NCBI RefSeq assembly: GCF_004745645.1
Contig: NZ_SRMB01000007.1
Span: forward strand, 1 to 64,000
Reading direction: 5' to 3'
Length of the DNA stretch: 64,000 bases
From: Hymenobacter metallicola
GTDB lineage: Bacteria > Bacteroidota > Bacteroidia > Cytophagales > Hymenobacteraceae
A program made the position numbers and the translations under genes. The first letter of the stretch is position 1, and the number at the start of each line of letters is the position of its first letter. Positions 18,178 to 26,730 of the stretch are shown here, in pieces. Under the pieces are notes generated by a model. That model saw only the letters and a list, made by a program, of their open reading frames with translations, was not told the origin of the DNA and did not search any database.

Positions 18178-19230
18178 CTAGCAGCCGCAGGAAGCCGCTG
18201 CCTCGTTGCTACCGGCTGAGGTGCTGGCCGGGGCCGGACCGCAGGGAAACAAGCCAAAATGCCGCTCCTTGGTGCCATCCACGCGGAAGTACGCGCCGTA
18301 GCGGGTTTGGCTGACCATGTCGGCCGTGTTGCCGCAGACCAGCATGGGCCGGCCGGTTTCGAAGAAGTGGTGGTCGTCGAGGGTGAAGCCGTGGGGCTCG
18401 TCGGGGGCGGTGCCGAGGTACGTGGCCACCTGCCCGTAGTCTTCGCACTGGTCTTCCAGATCGAGCTTGAAGGCCCGCACCGTGAGCGAATAGAACTTGA
18501 TGTTGCCCACCTTCCGCTCGATTTCGGCGTTGTTGATGGTCAGGCGGCGCTGGGCGGTCAGGCGGTAGTCCCGAATGCCTAAGTCGCGCAACAGGCGGCG
18601 GAAGTCCTCGGTGTACATGGCCCCGCCGAGGCACTCACCGTAGAGCACGGGGTCCTGGCGCAGGCTTTCGGGCAGGCGGCGGTCAGCAAATACGTCGGCA
18701 ATGAACAGTTCGCCGCCGGGCTTGAGCACCCGGAAAATCTCGCGGTAAGTAGCGGCCTTGTCGGTGCTCAGGTTCAGCACGCAGTTGCTTACCACCAGGT
18801 CCACGCTATTGTCGGCAATGCCGGCCGACTGCAAGTCTTCGATAAAACCGTGGCGAAACTCCACGTTGGGCTGCCGGTAGCCAAACCGCTCGGTGTGGGC
18901 CGCCACGTGGCGCCGGGCCACGGCCAGCTGCTCCTCGGTCATGTCGACGCCGATGACGCGGCCCTCCTCTCCTACCAACTTAGAAAGCAGGTAGGCGTCG
19001 CGGCCCGAGCCCGAGCCCAGGTCCAGCACGGTGAGGCCTTCCACGGCGGACGGAATGCAGACGCCGCAGCCGTAATACTTCTCCAGCACCTCGGGCTCCA
19101 GCTGGGCCAGAATCCGCTTGTGGGCCGCCGGAATATCGTCGGTGCAGCAGGCGTTGGTTTTTAGATCGAGGTTGGTTTGCAGCTCGGTGCCATAGTATTC
19201 CTGCACCTGCTCCCGGATGTCGTTTGCCAT
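18178..19230 (-). CDS. arsM: Arsenite methyltransferase-like SAM-dependent methyltransferase
   Basis: 350-residue class I methyltransferase. The SAM site is VLDLGSGSGRDAYLL (about 68-82) with GVDMTEEQL following. Cysteines sit where ArsM proteins keep them: Cys28/29 (NACC), Cys55/58 (GCGVC), Cys150 (SNCVLNLS) and Cys200 (GECLGG), the last two 50 apart as in the characterised algal enzyme. A cysteine-containing C-terminal extension ends in ASCGC. It would methylate As(III) bound by these thiols. No arsR, arsC or efflux gene is adjacent. A box TATCTTTA lies only 5 bases before the ATG. Confidence 0.85.
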   Translation of the reverse strand: MANDIREQVQEYYGTELQTNLDLKTNACCTDDIPAAHKRILAQLEPEVLEKYYGCGVCIPSAVEGLTVLDLGSGSGRDAYLLSKLVGEEGRVIGVDMTEEQLAVARRHVAAHTERFGYRQPNVEFRHGFIEDLQSAGIADNSVDLVVSNCVLNLSTDKAATYREIFRVLKPGGELFIADVFADRRLPESLRQDPVLYGECLGGAMYTEDFRRLLRDLGIRDYRLTAQRRLTINNAEIERKVGNIKFYSLTVRAFKLDLEDQCEDYGQVATYLGTAPDEPHGFTLDDHHFFETGRPMLVCGNTADMVSQTRYGAYFRVDGTKERHFGLFPCGPAPASTSAGSNEAAASCGC

Positions 19231-19377
19231 GTTTTAAAGATAAGGGATGCGGCGCAGAACCGTGGCCGCAGGCAGAAAACCCGGCTGCCGCAGTTTGGTT
19301 ATCCCGGACGAGCTTTGGCACCAGGGCACCTCGGAGCAGCGTCTATTTAGAAGATTTCCAAAAAAGCTCGACACTAT

Positions 19378-19408
19378 TTGTATTGATTCCAAATAGCCCT
19401 TACCTTTG
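19378..19408 (+). promoter_or_regulatory. Bacteroidota-type promoter of the DUF4856 operon
   Basis: TTTG ending at 19380, a 20-base spacer, then TACCTTTG at 19401-19408: a near-ideal TTTG-N20-TAnnTTTG promoter 32 bases before the ATG at 19441. Confidence 0.75.
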
Positions 19409-19440
19409 TCGCATTCTCTCCCATCAAACACTTCTGCTCT

Positions 19441-20592
19441 ATGGCCTTTAAGTACGCTTCGCTTGCCCTTGCTGCTTTAGCTTTTGGTTTTACCTCCTGC
19501 GACAACACCGACAACGAAGACGCCATGGCCCCGGCCCTGCGCACCAAGATGGATGCCAGCACGCTGACTGCCTCGTCGAAGTACACCGAATCGTTTAAGG
19601 ACGGCAACGGCCAGTCGACGGTCGACCTGACGACCTCGAACCAGCGCCTGGATATGTTTTCGGAGCTGAACACCTACATGGCAAAAGTGGCCGCCACCAC
19701 GGCTCCTTCGAAAGTGGAAGCCAGCGTTTTGCGCAACTACTACACCAACACGGCGGCTCCCTTCTCGGCCGCCGCCCTGAATACGTCGGGGCTGCAGCTG
19801 CGCAACGCCACGGCCGCTTCGTTCTCGACGACCAATGCCGACGTGGTTCGGACGTATATTGATAACAACTTCGCCAAACTGGCCACGGCCAGCGAATCGG
19901 TTGATAAAACGGCTTCGGAAGGCAAAGCGGGTCGCCTGGGCCGCTACCTGGTCGACGAGAAAGGCTACGAAGTAAACCAGGTGATTCAGAAGGCTCTGAT
20001 TGGGGCCCTGCTGCTCGACCAGATCGACAACGTGCTGCTGAGCGAGCAGGGGCTGAAGGCCAACAACAGCAAGGTAGTCGACGGCAAAGTGTACTCCGAG
20101 CTGGAGCACAACTGGGACCTGGCCTACGGTTACCTGACCAACAACGCCATCATGACCACGGACATCAACGCCACCCCACGGGAGCGTTTTCTGGCCAGCT
20201 ACCTGAATGAGAAAAACGGTCCGGCTTCACCCGCCGTCTACATGGCCTTCCTGAAGGGTCGCGCGGCCATCGTCAACAACGACGCCGCCGGGGTGCAGGC
20301 CCAGGCCGATATCATTCGCACCGAGCTGGAGGAAACTATTGCTCTGGCGGCCGTATCCTACCTCACGAACTGGAAAGCGGCTTCGGCCCTGGACGTGAAG
20401 GCCCACGCGCTGGGCGAAGGGTTGGGCTTTATTTACTCCCTGCGCTTCTGCACCAAGTACGGGGCCGACGCCGCCTTCTCGGACAACGTGCTCAATGGCC
20501 TGATGGCCGGCAGCCAGGGTGCCTGGAGCCTGACCAACGCCCAAGCCGACGTAGCCATCAACGCCATCAAGACGAAGTTTAAGCTCCAGTAA
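19441..20592 (+). CDS. DUF4856 lipoprotein, first gene of a metal-uptake-type operon
   Basis: 383-residue lipoprotein (signal ending FTSC, Cys20). The mature part matches DUF4856: an early YTESFKDGNGQSTVDL segment, RLDMFSELNTYM, a helical core with GYEVNQVIQKALIGALLLDQI, and the C-terminal HALGEGLGFIYSL. In Bacteroidota this family is found beside imelysin and TonB receptor genes, as here. Being surface- or periplasm-anchored, it may bind the imported metal or chelate; the activity is unknown. It has its own promoter at 19378-19408. Confidence 0.85.
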   Translation: MAFKYASLALAALAFGFTSCDNTDNEDAMAPALRTKMDASTLTASSKYTESFKDGNGQSTVDLTTSNQRLDMFSELNTYMAKVAATTAPSKVEASVLRNYYTNTAAPFSAAALNTSGLQLRNATAASFSTTNADVVRTYIDNNFAKLATASESVDKTASEGKAGRLGRYLVDEKGYEVNQVIQKALIGALLLDQIDNVLLSEQGLKANNSKVVDGKVYSELEHNWDLAYGYLTNNAIMTTDINATPRERFLASYLNEKNGPASPAVYMAFLKGRAAIVNNDAAGVQAQADIIRTELEETIALAAVSYLTNWKAASALDVKAHALGEGLGFIYSLRFCTKYGADAAFSDNVLNGLMAGSQGAWSLTNAQADVAINAIKTKFKLQ

Positions 20593-20670
20593 ATCATAGT
20601 CCACTTTTCGGTGGATTCCCCTGCAACGCACTGCCCCGGAAACCGGGCGGTGCGTTGGCCATTGCAACCT

Positions 20671-21795
20671 ATGAGAAACTCGATGAAAAGAAGCGTTGTA
20701 ACCGCCCTTGCTCTGCTGCTTTCGGCCTGGGTAATGCTGAGCTGCCAGAAAGATTCCAGCAGTGACTCGGCCAACCCCAGCACCGAGCCCGACCGCAAAG
20801 CGCTGCTCACCCAGTGGGCCGACAGCGTGGTGAAGCCCGGCTACAAGAATTTTAACGACAAGTTCAGCGTGCTGAAGGCCAAGACGACGGCTTTCACGGC
20901 TGCCCCTACCACGGCTACGCTGGTGGAAGCCCGCCAAGCCTGGCAGCAGGCCTACGTGGAATGGCAGAAGGTGGAAATGTTTGAGTTTGGCCCGGCCGAA
21001 ACCGTGAGCCTGCGCAACCACTTCAACATCTACCCCACCGATGTGGCCGGCATTAACCGCAACATCGCCTCGGGCACCTATAACTTCGAGCTGGCCACGG
21101 CCATTCCCCAGCAGGGCTTCCCGGCCCTGGACTACCTGCTCAACGGCGTGGCTACCGACGACGCGGCCATTGCGCAGCAGTTTGCCTCTTCCGAGAAGCA
21201 CCGCCGCTACCTGACCGACGTAGTGAATAAAATGAACGAGACCTTCGGCACGGTGTACTCGCAGTGGAACGGCTCGTACCGCGACACGTTTATCAACAAC
21301 ACCGGCACCGATGCCAGCAGCTCGTTGTCGCGGGTCATCAATGCGTATTCCCTGTACTTCGAGCGGTTTCTGCGGGCCGGCAAAATCGGCATTCCGGCCG
21401 GTACCATGACGGGCAACCCGCTGCCGGAAAAAATTGAGGCTTTCTACCACAAAGGTACTTTACCCCTGCAGCTGGCCACGACGGCCCACACGGCCGTGCA
21501 GCAGTTCTTTAATGGCCGCACCGGCCGGCCTTCCTTGCGGGCCTACCTCGACGCGGTGGGTGCCAAAGACAGCCGCACCAACCAGAACCTGAGCACGCTG
21601 ATCAGTGACCAGCTCAAGGCTTCGTACCAGCAGCTCAGCACCCTGGGCCCCGACCTCTACACGACCATGCGCAGCCGCAACGCCGACGCCGTAGCTTCTT
21701 ACAACGAGATGCAAAAGGCCGTGCGCATGATTAAGGTCGATATGACCTCGGCCCTGAGCATCACCGTGACCTACGTCGACAACGACGGCGACTAA
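20671..21795 (+). CDS. Imelysin family lipoprotein
   Basis: 374 residues, lipoprotein signal ending MLSC (Cys25). An imelysin (peptidase M75/IrpA-like) domain fills the rest, with EMFEFGPAETVSLRNHFN, the GFPALDYLLNG motif and a second helical half. Imelysins are iron-regulated envelope proteins thought to take part in iron acquisition; peptidase activity is disputed. The frame opens at 20611, but the ATG at 20671 (or 20683) gives the signal peptide. The stop TAA shares one base with the ATG of the next gene. Confidence 0.88.
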   Translation: MRNSMKRSVVTALALLLSAWVMLSCQKDSSSDSANPSTEPDRKALLTQWADSVVKPGYKNFNDKFSVLKAKTTAFTAAPTTATLVEARQAWQQAYVEWQKVEMFEFGPAETVSLRNHFNIYPTDVAGINRNIASGTYNFELATAIPQQGFPALDYLLNGVATDDAAIAQQFASSEKHRRYLTDVVNKMNETFGTVYSQWNGSYRDTFINNTGTDASSSLSRVINAYSLYFERFLRAGKIGIPAGTMTGNPLPEKIEAFYHKGTLPLQLATTAHTAVQQFFNGRTGRPSLRAYLDAVGAKDSRTNQNLSTLISDQLKASYQQLSTLGPDLYTTMRSRNADAVASYNEMQKAVRMIKVDMTSALSITVTYVDNDGD

Positions 21796-23162
21796 TGCAG
21801 GGCAGTCCGCTGCAACGCTATTTCCAGACGTTTACCCCAGCCGCCCCGCTGGCTACGTTCCGGTTGGCCTTTGGCCTGCTGGTCCTGGCCAGCGTGGTGC
21901 GTTTTTGGGCCAAGGGCTGGATTGCGGAACTGTATCTGCAGCCCAAGTTTTTCTTTTCCTACTACGGCTTCGAGTGGGTAAAGCCCCTGGGACCTTATAC
22001 CTACGGGTTGTTCGTGGTGTGCGGGCTGTGCGCCTTGCTCGTGGCCCTGGGCTGGTGGTACCGTACGGCGGCTGTAGGGCTGTTTGTGAGCTTCACTTAC
22101 ATCGAGCTCATGGACAAAAGTACCTACCTGAACCACTATTACTTCGTAAGCCTGGTGGCGCTGCTGCTTATGGTATTACCAGCCGGCCGCTACTTTTCCC
22201 TCGATGCCCGCTTAAGTCCCGGCCGCTGGCGCAGCCAGGTGCCGCGCTGGACCGTGGACGCCCTGCGCCTGCTCATGGGCATTGTGTATTTCTACGCCGG
22301 CCTGGCCAAGCTCAACTCCGACTGGCTGCTGCAGGCCATGCCCCTGCGCATCTGGCTGCCGGCCAAAAACGACCTGCCAGTTATCGGCTTCCTGTTCAGC
22401 TACCCCTGGGTGGCCTACGCCTTCAGCTGGTTCGGCGCCTTTTACGACCTGACCGTCCCGTTTTTCCTGCTCAACGGCCGCACCCGGCCCTGGGCCTACG
22501 CCACCGTCGTGGTGTTTCACGTGCTGACGGCGGTGCTGTTTCCCATCGGCATGTTTCCGTACGTAATGATGGTGGCGGCCCTGATTTTCTTTCCGGCTGA
22601 GGCCCACGAGCGGTTTTTGCAGTGGCTGCGCCGCGGTTTCCGCTTGAGCTCCGGCGTGCCGCGCCCGGCTGAGGCCCTGGTGTACGGGCCGCGCACCCGC
22701 AAGCTGCTCCTGCTAGGCCTGGGCGCCTTTTTTCTGGTGCAGCTGCTGTTGCCGTTCCGCTACTTGCTCTACCCCCGGGAGCTGTTCTGGACCGAGGAAG
22801 GCTACCGGTTTTCGTGGCGCGTCATGCTGATGGAAAAGATGGGGCAGGTGCAGTTTAAGGTAGTGGACGGCGCCACCGGCCGGGCCCGGCTGGTGAATAA
22901 CTACGAGCACCTGAGCGTGCTGCAGGAAAAGATGATGGCCACCCAGCCCGACATGATGGTGCAGTATGCCCACTACCTGCGCGACTACTACGCCCGGCGC
23001 GGCGTAACTTCGCCCCGCGTGTACGCCGACGCCTACGTCAGCCTAAATGGCCGCCTGGGCAAGGAGTTCATTGACCCCACCGTGGATTTGGCGCGCGAGT
23101 CGGATGACTTGCGCCCCAAGCCCTGGATTTTGCCCTTCGATGATGAAATTATTGGTTTATAG
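21795..23162 (+). CDS. HTTM domain membrane protein
   Basis: 455-residue integral membrane protein with the HTTM (horizontally transferred transmembrane) domain related to vitamin K-dependent gamma-carboxylase. About eight hydrophobic segments lie within residues 15-320 (for example FRLAFGLLVLASVV, GLCALLVALGWW, ALRLLMGIVYFYAGLAKL), followed by a soluble C-terminal portion. The AGLAKLNSDWL segment is characteristic of bacterial HTTM proteins. It starts at the last base of the imelysin stop and ends 22 bases inside the next gene, so expression is coupled. What an HTTM protein does in a metal operon is unknown. Confidence 0.85.
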   Translation: MQGSPLQRYFQTFTPAAPLATFRLAFGLLVLASVVRFWAKGWIAELYLQPKFFFSYYGFEWVKPLGPYTYGLFVVCGLCALLVALGWWYRTAAVGLFVSFTYIELMDKSTYLNHYYFVSLVALLLMVLPAGRYFSLDARLSPGRWRSQVPRWTVDALRLLMGIVYFYAGLAKLNSDWLLQAMPLRIWLPAKNDLPVIGFLFSYPWVAYAFSWFGAFYDLTVPFFLLNGRTRPWAYATVVVFHVLTAVLFPIGMFPYVMMVAALIFFPAEAHERFLQWLRRGFRLSSGVPRPAEALVYGPRTRKLLLLGLGAFFLVQLLLPFRYLLYPRELFWTEEGYRFSWRVMLMEKMGQVQFKVVDGATGRARLVNNYEHLSVLQEKMMATQPDMMVQYAHYLRDYYARRGVTSPRVYADAYVSLNGRLGKEFIDPTVDLARESDDLRPKPWILPFDDEIIGL

Positions 23163-25614
23163 TGTGGTGCTGCTAGCGGGCCTGCTTTGCGGCTTTCCAG
23201 CTTTGGCCCAGCAGCTCGTGCTCCAGGGCCGGGTCCTGGAAGCCACTACGGCCCGGCCCGTGGCGGGCTGCGAGGTGTACGTGCGCGGCTCCCGCCAGAT
23301 TGCCCGCACCGACAGCGCCGGCCAGTTTAGCCTGCCGCGCCTCCCGGCGGGCCGCCAGCAGCTGCAGTTTTCCTCCATCGGCCACGAGCCGCTTAAAGCC
23401 GAAATTGACCTCACGGCCGCCACCGCCGTGCTGGACTTTACCCTCACGCCCCGGCAGCGGACCCTGCGCGAGGTAGTGGTGGCCGGCCCCCAGGCCCGCT
23501 TTGGCCAAACCCGCCTGCGCGAGGTGGAGGGCACGGCCATTTTCGCGGCCAAGAAGTCGGACGTTATTGTGCCCGACAACCTGGTGGCCAACCTGGCCAC
23601 CAACAATGCCCGCCAGGTGTACGCCCGGGTGGCGGGCCTCAACATCTGGGAAAACGACCAGGGCGGCCTGCAGCTCAGCATCGGCGGCCGGGGCCTGGAC
23701 CCCAACCGCACGGCCAACTTCAACGTGCGCCAGAACGGCTACGACATTTCGGCCGATGCCCTGGGCTACCCCGAAAGCTACTACACCCCGCCCATTGAGG
23801 CCATCAAGCGGATTCAGTTGGTGCGCGGGGCGGCTTCGTTGCAGTACGGCACCCAGTTTGGCGGCCTGCTCAACTTCGAAATGCGCACCCCCGAGCCCGA
23901 TAAAACCGTGTCGGTAACGTCGCGGCAAACGGTGGGCTCGTTCGGGTTCTTCAATTCCTTCAACAGCGTGAGCGGTACAGTCAAAAAGCTCAGCTACTAC
24001 GCCTTTGCCCAGTACAAGCGCGGCGACGGGTGGCGGCCCAACTCCCACTTCGACAGCAAAACCGCCTACGCCGACGTGCGCTACCAGTTCACCGACAACT
24101 TTCGGGTGGGCGCCCAGGTGACCCATATGGACTACCTGGCCCAGCAGCCCGGCGGTTTGAGCGACGCGCAGTTTGCCCAGAACCCGCGCCAGTCGAACCG
24201 GGAGCGGAACTGGTTTGAGGTCGACTGGAATTTGTTCAACGTGTCGGCCGACTGGAAGCTCAACGCCCGCTCCAACGTGAACCTGACCACCTTCGGGCTC
24301 CTGGCTTCGCGCAAGTCCCTGGGCTTCCGGCCCAACAACGTGGGCCTGCCCGACGACGAATCCTACCTGCGGGACCTGATTACGGGCGACTTCCGCAACG
24401 TAGGTCTGGAAGCCCGCTACCTGAACCGCTACGAGCTGGCTGGCAAAAACGGCGTGCTGCTGCTGGGCACCCGCTACTACAACGGCTTCAACCACACCAT
24501 TCAGGGGTACGGCCCCACCGGCAAGGGCGCCGACTTCCGCTTCGTGGGCCCCGAAGGCGTCACGTTCTCCAACGGTTTCTCCGACTTCCGCTTTCCCAAC
24601 CACAACGTGGCCGTGTTTGCGGAAAATATCTTCTACCTCAGCGACAAGGTCTCCGTCACGCCCGGGGTGCGCTACGAGTACATCCGCACCCGTTCCGAAG
24701 GCTCCTACAGCAGCGTCGTGCGCGACAATGCCGGCAACATCGACGCTATTCTGACCAAGAATGAGGAACGCCTGAGCCCGCGGGGCTTCGTGCTGGGCGG
24801 CATCGGGGTGAGCTACAAGCCGGTGGAAAACCGGGAGCTGTACGGCAACATCTCCCAGAACTACCGCTCCATCACCTTTTCCGACATGCGCATTGCCAAC
24901 CCCTCAGCCGTCATCGACCCGAATCTGCAGGACGAGCGGGGCTTTTCGGCCGACCTGGGGCTGCGCGGCGACCAAAACAACTGGCTAACCTACGACGTGA
25001 GCCTATTTGCTTTGCTCTACAACAACCGTATCGGGGAAGTCCTGGTGGAAGGACCCAACAACACCAGCCTGCGCCGCCGCGGCAACATCGGCCGGGCCCT
25101 GATTCTGGGCGTGGAATCGTACGCCGAAGCCGACGTACTGCGCGTGTTGCAGCCCACGGCCGAGCCGGGCCGCTGGAGCTGGTCGACATTTGGCAACGTG
25201 GCCCTGATCAACAGCCGCTACACCTACAGCGAAGTAAGTGCTGTGCAGGGCAAGGAAGTGGAATTTGTCCCGGCCCTGAACCTGAAAACCGGCACCCGGG
25301 CCGGCTTTGGTCCGGTCAAGGCCTCGTTACAGCTCACGTATCTTTCCCGGCAGTTTACGGACGCTACCAACGCCAAAAACAGCCCTGATGACACCCCGCC
25401 GGACCCCAACTCGGCCGTCATTGGCATTATTCCGGCCTACCAGATTCTGGACGCTTCCGTGTCGTGGGAGCGGCGCTGGCTGAAGCTGGAAGGCAGCGTG
25501 AACAACCTGGGCAATACGCGCTACTTTACTCGCCGCGCCACCGGCTACCCCGGCCCCGGCATTCTGCCCTCCGACGGCCGCAGCTTCTTTCTGACGGTAG
25601 CCGTGAAGTGGTAA
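23140..25614 (+). CDS. TonB-dependent receptor with carboxypeptidase-like regulatory domain
   Basis: Outer-membrane receptor of 824 residues: signal peptide (1-about 22, ALAQQ), CarboxypepD_reg-like domain (about 25-105), plug (about 130-245, with ARVAGLNIWENDQGG and RIQLVRGAASLQYG) and a 22-stranded barrel ending in FFLTVAVKW. The pattern resembles FecA-like ferric citrate receptors. The start (ATG 23140 or 23143) lies inside the HTTM gene, overlapping about 20 bases, so it is the last gene of the operon and translationally linked. The ligand is unknown; iron is inferred from the imelysin partner. Confidence 0.9.
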   Translation: MMKLLVYSVVLLAGLLCGFPALAQQLVLQGRVLEATTARPVAGCEVYVRGSRQIARTDSAGQFSLPRLPAGRQQLQFSSIGHEPLKAEIDLTAATAVLDFTLTPRQRTLREVVVAGPQARFGQTRLREVEGTAIFAAKKSDVIVPDNLVANLATNNARQVYARVAGLNIWENDQGGLQLSIGGRGLDPNRTANFNVRQNGYDISADALGYPESYYTPPIEAIKRIQLVRGAASLQYGTQFGGLLNFEMRTPEPDKTVSVTSRQTVGSFGFFNSFNSVSGTVKKLSYYAFAQYKRGDGWRPNSHFDSKTAYADVRYQFTDNFRVGAQVTHMDYLAQQPGGLSDAQFAQNPRQSNRERNWFEVDWNLFNVSADWKLNARSNVNLTTFGLLASRKSLGFRPNNVGLPDDESYLRDLITGDFRNVGLEARYLNRYELAGKNGVLLLGTRYYNGFNHTIQGYGPTGKGADFRFVGPEGVTFSNGFSDFRFPNHNVAVFAENIFYLSDKVSVTPGVRYEYIRTRSEGSYSSVVRDNAGNIDAILTKNEERLSPRGFVLGGIGVSYKPVENRELYGNISQNYRSITFSDMRIANPSAVIDPNLQDERGFSADLGLRGDQNNWLTYDVSLFALLYNNRIGEVLVEGPNNTSLRRRGNIGRALILGVESYAEADVLRVLQPTAEPGRWSWSTFGNVALINSRYTYSEVSAVQGKEVEFVPALNLKTGTRAGFGPVKASLQLTYLSRQFTDATNAKNSPDDTPPDPNSAVIGIIPAYQILDASVSWERRWLKLEGSVNNLGNTRYFTRRATGYPGPGILPSDGRSFFLTVAVKW

Positions 25615-25758
25615 GCGCAAGGCCAACCAGACCCGCCGCCAGCTAATCGGCAGCTCCCAGCTAGGGTAGCCCGGATGCAACCAAGCCGGCGGCTGGCAGT
25701 ACACGGAAAGCAGGCCGGCCCATTCGAGGCGGGCCCCTCCACGCAACCCGGCCTTCCG

Positions 25759-26709
25759 ATGTCTACCATTGTTACGCTTACCCTGAACCCTACCGTCGAC
25801 AAGAGCACGACGGCCGACCAAATTATTCCCGACCAGAAACTGCGCTGTGCCCCGCCCAAATTTGAGCCCGGTGGTGGGGGCATCAACGTATCGAGGGCCC
25901 TGCGGCGCCTAGGGACCGACTCGGTGGCCGTGTTTCCGGTGGGTGGCCCCAGCGGCACCCTGCTGCGGGAGCTGCTGGCCCAGGAGCACATTCAGCAGCA
26001 GCCCGTCGAGACGGTGAGCCGTACCCGGGAAAACTTTATTGTGGTAGATGCCTCCACTGGCCAGCAGTACCGCTTTGGGATGCCCGGCACGCCTTTGTCG
26101 GCCGAGGAGCAGCAGCAGATTCTGACCACGCTGAAAAGCTTGCCCCAGGTGCCCGAGTTTCTGGTTATCAGCGGCAGCCTGCCACCCGGCGTCGAGCCCG
26201 AGTTTGTGGTGCGCATTGTGCGGGCTGCCAAGGGTCTGGGCATTAAGGTTGTCGTCGACACCTCGGGCCCGGCCTTGCACCAGGTGCTGGAGGAAGGCGT
26301 GTACTTGGCCAAGCCCAATGTGGGGGAACTCAGCAAGATGGCCGGGGTAGATGAACTCGACAACGAAGCCGTGGCGCAGGCGGCCCACAAGCTGGTACAC
26401 GACGGCAAGTGCGACATCGTGGTAGTGTCGTTAGGTGCCCAGGGCGCCTGCGTCGTCACCCGCGACTTGGTGGACCATATCCCAGCCCCGGCCATGAAAA
26501 AGCGCAGCACGGTGGGCGCCGGCGACAGTATGGTAGCGGGCCTGGTGCATGGCTTGTCCCAGGGGCTCTCGGTGCGCGAAACGGTGCGGCTCGGCGTGGC
26601 CTGCGGCTCGGCTGCGACCATGAACCCGGGCACCGAGCTGTTTAAGCCCGCAGACGCCGACAAGCTGTACCGCTGGCTGCTGCAAAGCATGCCCGCGGCG
26701 GCCGCCTAG
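25759..26709 (+). CDS. pfkB: PfkB-family hexose-phosphate kinase (6-phosphofructokinase 2-like)
   Basis: 316-residue ribokinase-fold sugar kinase. The N-terminus TLTLNPTVDKSTTAD and KLRCAPPKFEPGGGGINVSR follow E. coli PfkB closely, and the C-terminal GAGDSMVAG holds the catalytic base Asp256. It would phosphorylate fructose-6-phosphate (or fructose-1-phosphate or tagatose-6-phosphate) in the cytoplasm. The frame is open back to 25675 but the ATG at 25759 matches the family start. No sugar-uptake genes flank it. Confidence 0.85.
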   Translation: MSTIVTLTLNPTVDKSTTADQIIPDQKLRCAPPKFEPGGGGINVSRALRRLGTDSVAVFPVGGPSGTLLRELLAQEHIQQQPVETVSRTRENFIVVDASTGQQYRFGMPGTPLSAEEQQQILTTLKSLPQVPEFLVISGSLPPGVEPEFVVRIVRAAKGLGIKVVVDTSGPALHQVLEEGVYLAKPNVGELSKMAGVDELDNEAVAQAAHKLVHDGKCDIVVVSLGAQGACVVTRDLVDHIPAPAMKKRSTVGAGDSMVAGLVHGLSQGLSVRETVRLGVACGSAATMNPGTELFKPADADKLYRWLLQSMPAAAA

Positions 26710-26730
26710 CCGGTGGGTAGCTCTGGGTAA

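Noticed and set aside
18178..19230. Full arsenic-resistance operon around the ArsM-like gene
   Set aside because: Neighbouring genes are a small membrane protein, a pectate lyase and a DUF4856 operon. The ArsR-family gene is 42 kb away and lacks an arsenic-binding cysteine pattern.
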